A DNA stretch of 64,000 nucleotides. It comes from an uncultured Lachnospiraceae bacterium (GTDB lineage: Bacteria > Bacillota > Clostridia > Lachnospirales > Lachnospiraceae). Position 1 is the stretch's first letter, and every line of letters begins with the position of its first letter. Shown one piece after another: positions 34,900 to 43,201 of this stretch. The stretch lies in assembly GCA_934330725.1 (NCBI GenBank), contig CAKRGM010000002.1:62001-126000 (forward strand). The letters are read 5' to 3'. Below the pieces are notes generated by a model. The model did no database searches and was not told the DNA's origin. It was given only the letters and a program-made list of their open reading frames with translations. The translations under genes and the position numbers were made by a program.

Positions 34900-35670
34900 T
34901 TAAAGCTTTGAAATTGATACTACTTTTGAAAGCATATCATCAATTGTATTCATCACTTTCTGATTGCTTTCGTAATTTCTTGCAAGATTAATCATTTCTA
35001 CCATTTCAGAAACGACATTTACATTAGATGCCTCAAGAAATCCCTGGTTAACGGATGCCGTACACTCCTTCTGTGTAGCACCATCTACTGTCTTAAACAT
35101 ATTTTCGCCATACATTTCAAGATAATTGTAATCCTCGAAATCTGTGAGCTGGAATTTATCTACGTACTGGTCGTCTGCATAAATCTCGCCGTTTGAATCA
35201 ACCCTTAACGACTTTATGTCTGTTGGAAGCTGTATAGGTCCGCTTTCGCCAAGAACATAATCACCTTCCTTTGTTCTCAGATATCCGTCTGCATCCATCT
35301 GGAATGAGCCATCTCTTGTATACATCTGGCTTTCTTCTCCAGCTTTGTTTGTAAATGATATTGTAAAAAATCCATTACCTGCAAGTGCAAAATCATAATC
35401 GCAGTCTGTTGTCCTATACGAACCCTGATCCCAGTCACGGTATGTTTCACCGATCTTTGCTCCAAGGCTTAACTTTCCAATATTCTGTTTAGCACTGCCA
35501 ACTGTAAGATCTTTTGTTTTGATTGCATATACAGCATCAAATGACTGTGTAGTACAGCCTTCTTTTTTATATCCTGTAGTTGTAGAATTCGCCAGATTAT
35601 TAGTTACTACATCAAGCCTGTTCTGTCCATCAAGCAGTCCTGTATAAGCTGTGTAAAGTCCCTTTACCAT
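34900..35670 (-). CDS. Flagellar rod/hook protein FlgF/FlgG-like (FlhO position)
   Basis: 256 aa, SD GGGGAGGCAGACT. VKGLYTAYTGLLDGQNRLDV and NNLANSTTTGYKKEG at the N-terminus, QGFLEASNVNVVSEMVEMIN and NYESNQKVMNTIDDMLSK at the C-terminus. The middle is the beta-rich FlgG body. First rod gene downstream of mreB, matching flhO. The 59-nt gap to the next gene suggests co-transcription. Confidence 0.92.
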   Translation of the reverse strand: MVKGLYTAYTGLLDGQNRLDVVTNNLANSTTTGYKKEGCTTQSFDAVYAIKTKDLTVGSAKQNIGKLSLGAKIGETYRDWDQGSYRTTDCDYDFALAGNGFFTISFTNKAGEESQMYTRDGSFQMDADGYLRTKEGDYVLGESGPIQLPTDIKSLRVDSNGEIYADDQYVDKFQLTDFEDYNYLEMYGENMFKTVDGATQKECTASVNQGFLEASNVNVVSEMVEMINLARNYESNQKVMNTIDDMLSKVVSISKL

Positions 35671-35793
35671 AGTCTGCCTCCCCTCAGATTCTTTTGCTGT
35701 TTCAAGTACATCGATTACTAAATAACCATTCAGAAAACTTCTATGTTACTATATTAAATCCGGTTATTCGTTAAACAATATACTGGTTATTTA

Positions 35794-36792
35794 TTATTTC
35801 TGATCATCTCTGTATCCAGCAAGAAATTCAATGAACTTACCTGTTCCGATCGCAACAGCTGTCATTGGATCTTCTGCTGTCATTGTATTTATTCCTGTCT
35901 TTGATTCAATAAGATCTTCAAGACCCTGAAGAAGACTTCCACCACCTGTAAGGACAATTCCTCTGTCAGCAATATCTGATGACAATTCCGGAGGTGTCTT
36001 TTCAAGAACGCTGTGAACTGCTTCAACTATCTGTGAAGTAGCCTCCCTTAAAGCTTCCTCTGTCTCTTCTGATGTAACTTCTACAGTCTTTGGAAGACCT
36101 GTAACAAGATTACGTCCACGGACGTTCATTGTTGCTACTTCTGGTCTTGGATAAGCTGAACCTATCTTTATCTTAATATCTTCTGCGGTTCTTTCACCAA
36201 TCAGAAGATTGTGCTTCTTTCTCATAAATCTGACAATTGCTTCATCAAAATCATCCCCGGCAATCTTAATAGATGTACTTACTACTGTACCTCCTAAAGA
36301 AATAACAGCAATATCTGTTGTACCACCACCGATATCTACAATCATATTACCGCATGGTCTTGAAATGTCAATTCCGGCACCAATTGCTGCTGCAATAGGT
36401 TCTTCAATGATTGCGACTTCTCTTGCTCCAGCCTGAAGAGTTGCATCCTCTACAGCCTTCTTTTCTACTTCTGTTACCCCTGAAGGTACACATACACTTA
36501 TTCTTGGCTTCTTAAGCATTCTCTTGCCAATTGCCTTCTGAATAAAGTATCTTAACATTTTCTCCGTTACTGTATAATCTGAAATTACACCCTGTCTTAA
36601 AGGTCTTACAGCAACTATATTACCAGGTGTTCTTCCAAGCATAAGTCTTGCTTCTTCACCTATTGCTTTAATCTTGTTAGTATCTCTGTCAAAAGCTACT
36701 ACGGAAGGCTCTTTTAATACAACTCCCTTCCCCTTTATATAAACCAGAATACTGGCTGTTCCCAAATCGATTCCAATGTCAGTTGATAACAT
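35794..36792 (-). CDS. mreB: Rod-shape actin homologue MreB/Mbl
   Basis: 332 aa from ATG 36792 (MLSTDIGIDLGTASILVYIK), SD AAAGGGGATTGAA. Actin-fold signatures: phosphate 1 IGIDLGTAS, PRISVCVPSGVTEVE, phosphate 2 MIVDIGGGTTDIAVIS, adenosine motif GIVLTGGGSLLQGLED. It guides lateral wall synthesis. The flhO-flhP-like neighbours point to the Mbl paralogue; no mreC or mreD is adjacent. A TATAAT at 36847-36852 (minus strand) is a likely -10. Confidence 0.96.
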   Translation of the reverse strand: MLSTDIGIDLGTASILVYIKGKGVVLKEPSVVAFDRDTNKIKAIGEEARLMLGRTPGNIVAVRPLRQGVISDYTVTEKMLRYFIQKAIGKRMLKKPRISVCVPSGVTEVEKKAVEDATLQAGAREVAIIEEPIAAAIGAGIDISRPCGNMIVDIGGGTTDIAVISLGGTVVSTSIKIAGDDFDEAIVRFMRKKHNLLIGERTAEDIKIKIGSAYPRPEVATMNVRGRNLVTGLPKTVEVTSEETEEALREATSQIVEAVHSVLEKTPPELSSDIADRGIVLTGGGSLLQGLEDLIESKTGINTMTAEDPMTAVAIGTGKFIEFLAGYRDDQK

Positions 36793-36961
36793 TTCAATCC
36801 CCTTTCTATGCTTCCTCAAAAAAATTGCATTCTATGGATAAGTACCATTATATACAATATAATATGAATTTAAAAGACCAAATTAAAAGTTTTTTAGAAA
36901 TTTTATATTAATTTTGACATTTTACCACAAACCATATCTTATAGACATCAAATACGACAAC

Positions 36962-36992
36962 AAAGGTGACCTGATATACAAGGCCACCTTTT
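36962..36992. terminator. Hairpin between mreB and the CmpB-like gene
   Basis: AAAGGTGACCT / AGGCCACCTTT stem with one mismatch and an 8-nt loop. The T-run is weak in the direction of the CmpB-like gene upstream (minus strand). It is probably the terminator of that transcript. Confidence 0.45.
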
Positions 36993-37014
36993 AAACGTTT
37001 ATCAGATTCAGTCA

Positions 37015-37140
37015 ATTGCAAAACTCATTATTTCCCAGGTTGTGTTATGCAAAATTAACAATTCAACGCAGGCACGCTCCCGCTGCTTATTAATTTGTTA
37101 ATTTTGCATACTTGTAACTGAGATTTATAAGTTTCACAAT
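37015..37140. repeat. Palindromic intergenic repeat, long form
   Basis: Outer ends ATTGCAAAACTCAT and ATAAGTTTCACAAT are imperfect inverted repeats (11 of 14). A perfect 15-bp inverted repeat ATGCAAAATTAACAA / TTGTTAATTTTGCAT (37047-37061, 37095-37109) is nested inside. The same ends recur at 61734-61778 with a much shorter middle. No ORF; looks like a small non-autonomous element or REP-like unit. Together with the hairpin at 36962 this is all I see in the 364-nt gap. Confidence 0.55.
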
Positions 37141-37156
37141 GACTTAATTTATCAGA

Positions 37157-37996
37157 TTATTTATTAAATTTTTTCTTGAATTCCTCAAGCGCTTCTCCAA
37201 ACTTTTTTGAAGTTGCTGAAGGAAAGCCCTTAAACATATAAAATCTGAATGAAAGAAGCTTTTGCTTTGCTTCCTCGAGTTCTTCTTTCAGATGTTCAAT
37301 CCGCATTTTCTGCTTGTCAATTTCATCTTCTGATGCACCTGCCATGACAAAATCTGCAGCATGCTCATGTTTACCATCTTTGTGTCTTTGTTCAGCCAGT
37401 GCCCTTCCTGCCATCTGGAACTTTTCTGTAAGCAGTGACAGCTCCTTTTTAATCCTTGTTTCGTATGAAAGGAGCTTTTTGAAATCATAAGCATTCTTAA
37501 ATGCATGTGCAAAATCAATCAGCGCTACCACTGTTATGATGCCGACAATAATATTGAGTGTCTGCGGCTGTAATTCCGTTATAATATGCGCAACAGGCCT
37601 GTGGACGACACAAACGACAAGAACTGACAACACGCCCCAGAACAATGACGATTTCAGGCATATATATCCTTTAAAATTAAATCTTTTGCTGCTGTAATCC
37701 CAGTAGCGTATCTTAAACAGCTGTTCCATCACTATGCCAGTTACAAGTTCAAGTAATGTAGCTCCTGTTGCCCCAAAAATATATACATATAAAACATTAT
37801 CATTTACCCATATTGTAGCAAGCAGTATAACAAGCGCTCCCGAACCATACAGCGGAAGCATTGGTCCCGCCATAAATCCACGGTTTATCAGGTGATGCCT
37901 TGTAACCGATACTATCGTCGATTCAATGCACCACCCGAAAAAACTGTATATATAGAAAAATGCCAGCCATTCTGTTATAGAATAATTTCCAATCAA
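37157..37996 (-). CDS. CmpB-like putative ABC-transporter permease with coiled-coil tail
   Basis: About 279 aa. The N-terminal ~165 residues hold four or five membrane spans with WLAFFYIYSFFGWCIESTIV, NRGFMAGPMLPLYGSGALVI and LLELVTGIVMEQLFKIRYWD, the hallmarks of the family annotated ABC_trans_CmpB. The last ~100 residues are a charged coiled coil (KQKMRIEHLKEELEEAKQKL). Start: TTG 37996 has GCGGAGG at 6 nt; ATG 38011 and GTG 38041 are open alternatives with poorer sites. No ABC ATPase is nearby, so the name is only a family label. Confidence 0.75.
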   Translation of the reverse strand: MIGNYSITEWLAFFYIYSFFGWCIESTIVSVTRHHLINRGFMAGPMLPLYGSGALVILLATIWVNDNVLYVYIFGATGATLLELVTGIVMEQLFKIRYWDYSSKRFNFKGYICLKSSLFWGVLSVLVVCVVHRPVAHIITELQPQTLNIIVGIITVVALIDFAHAFKNAYDFKKLLSYETRIKKELSLLTEKFQMAGRALAEQRHKDGKHEHAADFVMAGASEDEIDKQKMRIEHLKEELEEAKQKLLSFRFYMFKGFPSATSKKFGEALEEFKKKFNK

Positions 37997-38153
37997 TTTA
38001 ATCCTCCGCATATCCTTATGATTAATAAAACAATATAACACTTATAGCCGACCATACAGCTCAGGCCTAAGTTATGCCCAAAAGCATTTTATATTAATTT
38101 AAACATGATATGAATAAATTATACCATTAAAGATATGCTTTTTCGAATAAATT

Positions 38154-39341
38154 TTAAAGATATTTCTTAAGAGTCTCTGCTTTATCAGTATTCTCCCATG
38201 GAAGATTAAGATCATTACGTCCAAAATGTCCATATGCCGCTGTCTGCTTGTAAATAGGTCTTCTTAAATCAAGCATTCTGATAATTCCGGCTGGTCTTAA
38301 GTCAAAGTTTTCTCTGATAATTTCTACTATTTTGCTTTCAGGGAGCTTTCCTGTTCCAAATGTATCAACCATGATAGATGTAGGATGTGCAACACCTATT
38401 GCATATGAAAGCTGGATTTCACATCTGTCTGCGATGCCTGCTGCAACAATATTTTTTGCAACATAACGTGCAGCATATGCTGCTGAACGGTCAACCTTTG
38501 TGCAGTCTTTACCTGAAAATGCACCGCCACCGTGTCTTGCAGCTCCACCATAAGTATCAACTATAATCTTACGTCCTGTAAGACCACTGTCTCCGTTTGG
38601 TCCGCCAATAACAAAACGTCCTGTTGGATTGATAAAGAATTTTGTATTTTCATCTATCATATTCTCATCAACGACTGCATCAATTACATACTTTCTTATA
38701 TCTTCATGAATCTGTTCCTGTGTTATCTCCGGTGCATGCTGTGTTGAAACAACTATTGCATCAAGTCTTACAGGCTTTCCATTTTCATCATATTCTACTG
38801 TTACCTGAGTCTTGCCGTCTGGTCTTAAATAAGCTAATGTACCATCTTTTCTTACCTGTGCAAGTCTTCTTGAAAGTTTATGTGCAAGTGCTGCTGAATA
38901 TGGCATATATTCCTCTGTTTCATTTGTTGCATATCCAAACATCATACCCTGGTCTCCGGCACCAATTGCTTCGATTGCCGCATCATCCTCTTCACCATTT
39001 CTTGCCTCAAGTGCTTTATCAACACCCTGTGCAATATCAGGAGACTGTTTGTCAAGTGCAACTAAAACTGCACATGTATTTCCGTCAAATCCTTTATCAG
39101 AGCTGTCATATCCGATACCATTAACTGTATCCCTTACAATCTGAGGAATATCAACATTTGCTTTTGTTGTTACCTCTCCCATTACCATAATAAATCCTGT
39201 ATTTGTAAGTGTCTCACACGCGACACGTGAATATGGATCCTGTTCCATTAATGCATCAAGTATGGCATCTGATACCTGATCACATATTTTATCCGGATGA
39301 CCTTCTGTTACTGATTCTGAAGTAAATAATCTTCTTTCCAT
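38154..39341 (-). CDS. metK: S-adenosylmethionine synthetase
   Basis: Makes SAM from methionine and ATP. 395 aa from ATG 39341 (MERRLFTSESVTEGHPDKI). ATP-site motif GAGDQGMMFGYATNET near residue 120 and P-loop-like GGGAFSGKDCTKVDRS near 270 are intact, with the C-terminal IYKQTAAYGHFGRNDLNLPW. SD AAAGGAAATTTTT is modest. Expression is placed under a SAM-I riboswitch, i.e. repressed by its own product. Confidence 0.98.
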   Translation of the reverse strand: MERRLFTSESVTEGHPDKICDQVSDAILDALMEQDPYSRVACETLTNTGFIMVMGEVTTKANVDIPQIVRDTVNGIGYDSSDKGFDGNTCAVLVALDKQSPDIAQGVDKALEARNGEEDDAAIEAIGAGDQGMMFGYATNETEEYMPYSAALAHKLSRRLAQVRKDGTLAYLRPDGKTQVTVEYDENGKPVRLDAIVVSTQHAPEITQEQIHEDIRKYVIDAVVDENMIDENTKFFINPTGRFVIGGPNGDSGLTGRKIIVDTYGGAARHGGGAFSGKDCTKVDRSAAYAARYVAKNIVAAGIADRCEIQLSYAIGVAHPTSIMVDTFGTGKLPESKIVEIIRENFDLRPAGIIRMLDLRRPIYKQTAAYGHFGRNDLNLPWENTDKAETLKKYL

Positions 39342-39391
39342 AAAAATTTCCTTTCCTGCGTTAATACGCATAGCCTCTGTATTATAGAGAA

Positions 39392-39570
39392 AAAAAAGCC
39401 CCTTATCTTAGGGACCCGTAATCTTTCAAAGACTCGTAATCCACTTATTGTTCGACCTGCATGATGCAGGATAATCGCTCAGGTTGGCACCTTCCATAAA
39501 ACATTCATCCATGTATATGGGGTTGCCGGGTTTCATAGATCCTATGTATCTCCACCGCTCTAAATAAGGG
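39392..39570 (-). ncRNA. SAM-I (S-box) riboswitch with terminator, metK leader
   Basis: Minus-strand aptamer 39570-39441: P1 CTTATTTAGAG, the conserved GGTGGAGAT, then TGAAACCCGGCAACC, GGTGCCAA, CCTGCA and closing CAATAAG. Downstream, GGTCCCT / AGGGGCT followed by nine T (39392-39418) is the expression-platform terminator. This is the classic S-box arrangement. SAM binding should favour the terminator. Confidence 0.95.
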
Positions 39571-39606
39571 ACAAAAGCAATTGTATTAAATTTTAATTCA
39601 AAGTAG

Positions 39607-39635
39607 ATATTACACAACTTAATTATATTAGTCAA
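39607..39635 (-). promoter_or_regulatory. Promoter of the metK riboswitch transcript
   Basis: Minus strand TTGACT (39630-39635), 17 nt, TAATAT (39607-39612). Its -35 box is 16 nt from the -35 of the divergent HD-GYP promoter. Confidence 0.6.
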
Positions 39636-39651
39636 GCGATATTTATATAAA

Positions 39652-39680
39652 TTGACTTTTAATGGTGTTTTTTTTATAAT
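39652..39680 (+). promoter_or_regulatory. Sigma-A promoter of the HD-GYP gene
   Basis: Plus strand TTGACT (39652-39657), 17-nt T-rich spacer, TATAAT (39675-39680). Near consensus, back-to-back with the metK promoter. Confidence 0.8.
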
Positions 39681-39773
39681 AAGTTTATATATATTGTTAT
39701 GATTTTCAGATTATGAACATGTTTTTAATTTTGTTCATGATATATTCTAATTTAATATGGGGGGATTTTTTTA

Positions 39774-40913
39774 ATGGATAATAATGCAGTCTCAGATGCA
39801 GTTAAACACGTTTTTACTTTTGAAGCCGTTCCCGGTATGACACTCGCAGAAGATGTAATCATTTCCGGAGGACATCTGATTGCAAAAGCAAAAACAGTGC
39901 TTGACAGTTCTATAATCAACAAGCTTGTCCAATACAAGGTGCTTGAGGTCCTGGTTGAAAATAAAACTGACAGTAAAGCAGAAACCAGCACACAAAACAA
40001 TACTCAAGACAATACTCAAAACAATACACAAACTTATTTTGATAAAATTCGTGAAAGTGAATCGTTTAAACGCTATGACAGTATGTTTGCCGGGGATATT
40101 ACTGATATTAAAGCCAAACTGGACCAAATCATCTCATCTGACGGTTCGGGTCATATTGATACTGACGCTATTTCAAAAAACACAAATGAAATTTTAAATG
40201 AATTTAAAAACAGTCTCAATCTTCTTGATATGATTCACAGTATGCGTTCAACAAATGATGCGGTATATACACATTGTATAAATGTAGCACTTCTTTCCGC
40301 GGTCATTGGAAGATGGTCACATTTTTCCGAGGATGATATAAAAGTGCTGACTTTGTGCGGATTATTACATGACATTGGAAAGCTTATGATTCCTAAAAAC
40401 ATACTTGAAAAGCCGGGACATCTCACAGCAGCAGAATTTGAGCTTATAAAGACTCATACTGTATTAGGCTATGAGAAGATTAAAAATGCAGATATTGACC
40501 TGCGTGTCAAACAGGCATGCCTGCTGCATCACGAAAAATGTGATGGTTCCGGATATCCCAACCATCTTACAGGCGACAAAATCCCCGACTTTACAAAGAT
40601 AATCACAATCGCTGATGTTTATGATGCCATGACATCGCAGCGGTCATATCGTGAACCTATATGTCCTTTTACTGTAATAAGCAAGATTGAAGCTGATCTG
40701 TTCAGATTATATGACCCTAAGTTCATGGTTCCTTTTATATCAAATATTGTAACATCATACCTTAATAATAATGTAAGATTATCTAATGGTATGACCGGTG
40801 AAGTCGTTCTGATAAACCAGAACGCTTACAGCCGGCCGATTATTAAATGCAGCAATAATACCTTTATTGATCTGTCAAAGGAAACTGACATTTCAATAAC
40901 AGCAATACTTTAA
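39774..40913 (+). CDS. HD-GYP phosphodiesterase (cyclic di-GMP type)
   Basis: 379 aa. The C-terminal ~190 residues form an HD-GYP domain: HCINVALLSAVIG, LCGLLHDIGKLMIPKNIL, HTVLGYEKI, and the signature HHEKCDGSGYPNHL near residue 253, then ADVYDAMTSQRSYREP. Catalytic HD and the GYP motif are complete, so it is expected to hydrolyse cyclic di-GMP or a related dinucleotide. The N-terminal ~70 residues look like a small domain seen ahead of HD-GYP in Clostridia. A low-complexity linker follows (QNNTQDNTQNNTQ) from 12-nt DNA repeats. The SD is a G6 tract. Cyclic di-GMP control of motility would fit the flagellar context. Confidence 0.9.
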   Translation: MDNNAVSDAVKHVFTFEAVPGMTLAEDVIISGGHLIAKAKTVLDSSIINKLVQYKVLEVLVENKTDSKAETSTQNNTQDNTQNNTQTYFDKIRESESFKRYDSMFAGDITDIKAKLDQIISSDGSGHIDTDAISKNTNEILNEFKNSLNLLDMIHSMRSTNDAVYTHCINVALLSAVIGRWSHFSEDDIKVLTLCGLLHDIGKLMIPKNILEKPGHLTAAEFELIKTHTVLGYEKIKNADIDLRVKQACLLHHEKCDGSGYPNHLTGDKIPDFTKIITIADVYDAMTSQRSYREPICPFTVISKIEADLFRLYDPKFMVPFISNIVTSYLNNNVRLSNGMTGEVVLINQNAYSRPIIKCSNNTFIDLSKETDISITAIL

Positions 40914-40979
40914 TAAATATAATGCCAGATTCAAAAGATGCCTTACGTATTGTTCCGTGCCTGTATTTATTAGCACTTT

Positions 40980-41261
40980 TCACAATATTACTTTTTTATC
41001 ATGCTGCATGTTATGCTGTATAAGATACTTTTCCCTTGTAGCAAGACCACCACGTATATGACGTTCCTGCTTATTAAGGTCAAGTACCTTACGCACATCT
41101 TTTGCAAGCGCCGGATTAAGCTGGACAAGCCTTGCAGTTACATCTTTATGTACGGTACTCTTGCTTATGCCAAACTTTTTTGCCGCATGCCTGACAGTAG
41201 CATTATTTTCAATAATATAATGAGCAATTTCAATAACGCGCTCTTCGATATAAGTTTTCAA
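40980..41261 (-). CDS. spoIIID: Sporulation transcription factor SpoIIID
   Basis: Mother-cell regulator acting after sigma-E in sporulation. 93 aa from TTG 41261 (KTYIEERVIEIAHYIIENN), the position matching the family N-terminus; ATG 41276 would add five foreign residues encoded by the hairpin arm. HTH HAAKKFGISKSTVHKDVTAR is diagnostic, followed by NPALAKDVRKVLDLNK and HIRGGLATREKYL. The TTG lies in the T-run of the recQ terminator and its SD AGGGGTG is the 3' arm of that hairpin, a very unusual arrangement. Confidence 0.95.
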   Translation of the reverse strand: MKTYIEERVIEIAHYIIENNATVRHAAKKFGISKSTVHKDVTARLVQLNPALAKDVRKVLDLNKQERHIRGGLATREKYLIQHNMQHDKKVIL

Positions 41262-41263
41262 AA

Positions 41264-41306
41264 AACACCCCTGCATATTTGTTTGTACAGTTTATGCAGG
41301 GGTGTT
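41264..41306 (-). terminator. recQ terminator that sequesters the spoIIID ribosome-binding site
   Basis: Perfect 14-bp inverted repeat AACACCCCTGCATA (41264-41277) and TATGCAGGGGTGTT (41293-41306), 15-nt loop, followed on the minus strand by TTTT (six T in all). It begins 1-2 nt after the recQ stop. The 3' arm contains the spoIIID SD. Confidence 0.85.
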
Positions 41307-41317
41307 GTCACATATTC
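41289..41317 (-). promoter_or_regulatory. Sigma-E-like promoter inside the recQ/spoIIID hairpin
   Basis: Minus strand GAATATG (41311-41317), 14 nt, CATAAACT (41289-41296), compared with the sigma-E consensus KMATATT-N14-CATACANT. Start near 41282 would include only the 3' hairpin arm, leaving the SD free. SpoIIID is sigma-E-dependent in B. subtilis. Confidence 0.55.
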
Positions 41318-43149
41318 TGAAATTCGCTTATACAGTCCATAAATTTCTTTCCATACTTTTCATACTTTTTCTCACCTACTCCGGTAATTGCAAGCATCTG
41401 CTCTCTGTTTTCCGGAAATTTTTCACACATCTCCATAAGTGTTCTGTCTGAAAATACAATATATGGTGGAATATTTTCACTTCTTGCCAGATCCATCCTG
41501 AGCATCTTAAGCCTGCCAAATAAGGCATATCCAGTTGGTGTAAGATCGACACCCTTGTTCTTTTTTCTGTATTTCACAGACGTATCCTTAACCTCTTCTT
41601 TTGCCGGCGCCCACTTACATGAAATTGTAACTTCATTATTTACAATCTCATCTGCCAGCTGTGTTACCTTAAGTATGTGGTATATATCCTCTGTCTCTTT
41701 AAGATACCCCGACATAAGAAGCTCATCTATGATATTTTTTAACATTACCTCGCCTGTCTTTTTTTGTATCCCATAGGACTGCATCTGTTCCACGCCGTAT
41801 GACCTTAATCTGGCTGTATTCCGCCCCATAAGTATACCAGCTATAACTCCTGCTCCATACCTCATATGGCACTCTTTTATACAGCTTATTATATCCTTAC
41901 AGATATCTGTCACATCTTTTTCTTCAAATGAAGCATTACAGTTAGAACAGTTACCACAGTCATTGCTCTGCGTATATTCACCGAAATAATTAAGCATGTA
42001 TTTACGGAGGCATCCTTTTGTCCTGCAATAAAACCGCATCTTATTAAGGCGCTTTATATCATTTTCTTTTATGGTTATAAGCTCATCTTCAGAAAATTCG
42101 GTATTCTGCCCCTTATTATCAATCAGGAATTCATTTATCACAACATCCTGAGGTGAATATAAAAGTATACATTCTGCCGGTTCCTGGTCGCGTCCTGCCC
42201 TTCCTGCTTCCTGATAGTAATTTTCTATACTTTGTGGCATATTATAATGTATTACATATCTTACATTTGACTTATCAATTCCCATACCAAATGCATTCGT
42301 TGCAACAATCACTGACTTACGGTCGTAAATAAAATCTTCCTGATTGGCCTTACGCGTATCGTTATCAAGCCCCGCATGATATCTTGTTACACTTACACCA
42401 TCTTTTTTAAGCATAATATATACTTTATCCACATTTTTCCTTGTAGCACAATAAATTATCCCACTTTCACCAATATGCTCTCTTACATATGAAAGTACTT
42501 CTTCATCTTTTCTTTTAGTCTCTTTAACCTCAAAATACAGATTCGGTCTGTCAAATCCCGTTACCATTATCTTGGGATCAACAAGTCCCAGAATACATAT
42601 TATATCTTCCTTAACAGCCTCTGTTGCAGTCGCTGTAAATGCACTTACTACAGGTCTTTCCGGCAATCTCTTTATAAGATTTACTATCTTTAGGTAGCTT
42701 GGTCTGAAATCCTGTCCCCACTGTGATATACAATGCGCTTCATCTATAGTTATCATAGATATCTGTGCATTCATAACAAACTCAAGAAATCTGTTAGTCT
42801 CCAGTCTTTCCGGTGCCACATATATAATCTTATATCTTCCATATGATGCATTTATCAATGCTTTTGTTATCTGATTCTCTGTCAGCGAACTGTTAATATA
42901 TGCAGCATGGATTCCTGCCTCATTAAGTGATTTTACCTGATCCTGCATAAGTGAGATAAGTGGCGATACAACTATTGTAATCCCGGGTAGCATAAGAGCG
43001 GGAAGTTGATAACATATCGACTTACCCGCTCCAGTTGGCATTATTCCAAGAACATCCCTGCCACCGAGAATACAATCCACAACAGCCTCCTGACCCTGTC
43101 TGAAGCTGTCATAACCAAATACCTTCTTAAGTATTTTTAGCTTTTCCAA
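41308..43149 (-). CDS. recQ: ATP-dependent DNA helicase RecQ
   Basis: 3'-5' helicase in recombination and repair; 613 aa. Motif 0 YDSFRQGQEAVVD, Walker A MPTGAGKSICYQLPAL near residue 38, Walker B TIDEAHCISQWGQDFR near 140, VIHYNMPQSIENYYQEAGRA, RQC zinc cysteines (CRTKGC, CGNCSNC near 370-395), and a C-terminal HRDC domain (RSENIPPYIVFSDRTLMEMC). Start TTG 43149 with GGAG at 8 nt. Its terminator overlaps the spoIIID control region. Confidence 0.96.
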   Translation of the reverse strand: MEKLKILKKVFGYDSFRQGQEAVVDCILGGRDVLGIMPTGAGKSICYQLPALMLPGITIVVSPLISLMQDQVKSLNEAGIHAAYINSSLTENQITKALINASYGRYKIIYVAPERLETNRFLEFVMNAQISMITIDEAHCISQWGQDFRPSYLKIVNLIKRLPERPVVSAFTATATEAVKEDIICILGLVDPKIMVTGFDRPNLYFEVKETKRKDEEVLSYVREHIGESGIIYCATRKNVDKVYIMLKKDGVSVTRYHAGLDNDTRKANQEDFIYDRKSVIVATNAFGMGIDKSNVRYVIHYNMPQSIENYYQEAGRAGRDQEPAECILLYSPQDVVINEFLIDNKGQNTEFSEDELITIKENDIKRLNKMRFYCRTKGCLRKYMLNYFGEYTQSNDCGNCSNCNASFEEKDVTDICKDIISCIKECHMRYGAGVIAGILMGRNTARLRSYGVEQMQSYGIQKKTGEVMLKNIIDELLMSGYLKETEDIYHILKVTQLADEIVNNEVTISCKWAPAKEEVKDTSVKYRKKNKGVDLTPTGYALFGRLKMLRMDLARSENIPPYIVFSDRTLMEMCEKFPENREQMLAITGVGEKKYEKYGKKFMDCISEFQNM

Positions 43150-43201
43150 ATTCTATTCTCCATCTTCAACCGGAAATTTCTGATATTCTGTCCGGTATTA
43201 T

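Noticed and set aside
38642..39124. 160-codon plus-strand frame antisense to metK
   Set aside because: His/Leu-rich composition typical of a reverse-strand shadow; no SD.
39996..40038. 12-nt tandem repeats in the HD-GYP gene
   Set aside because: In-frame low-complexity linker (NNTQ units), not a CRISPR or mobile element.
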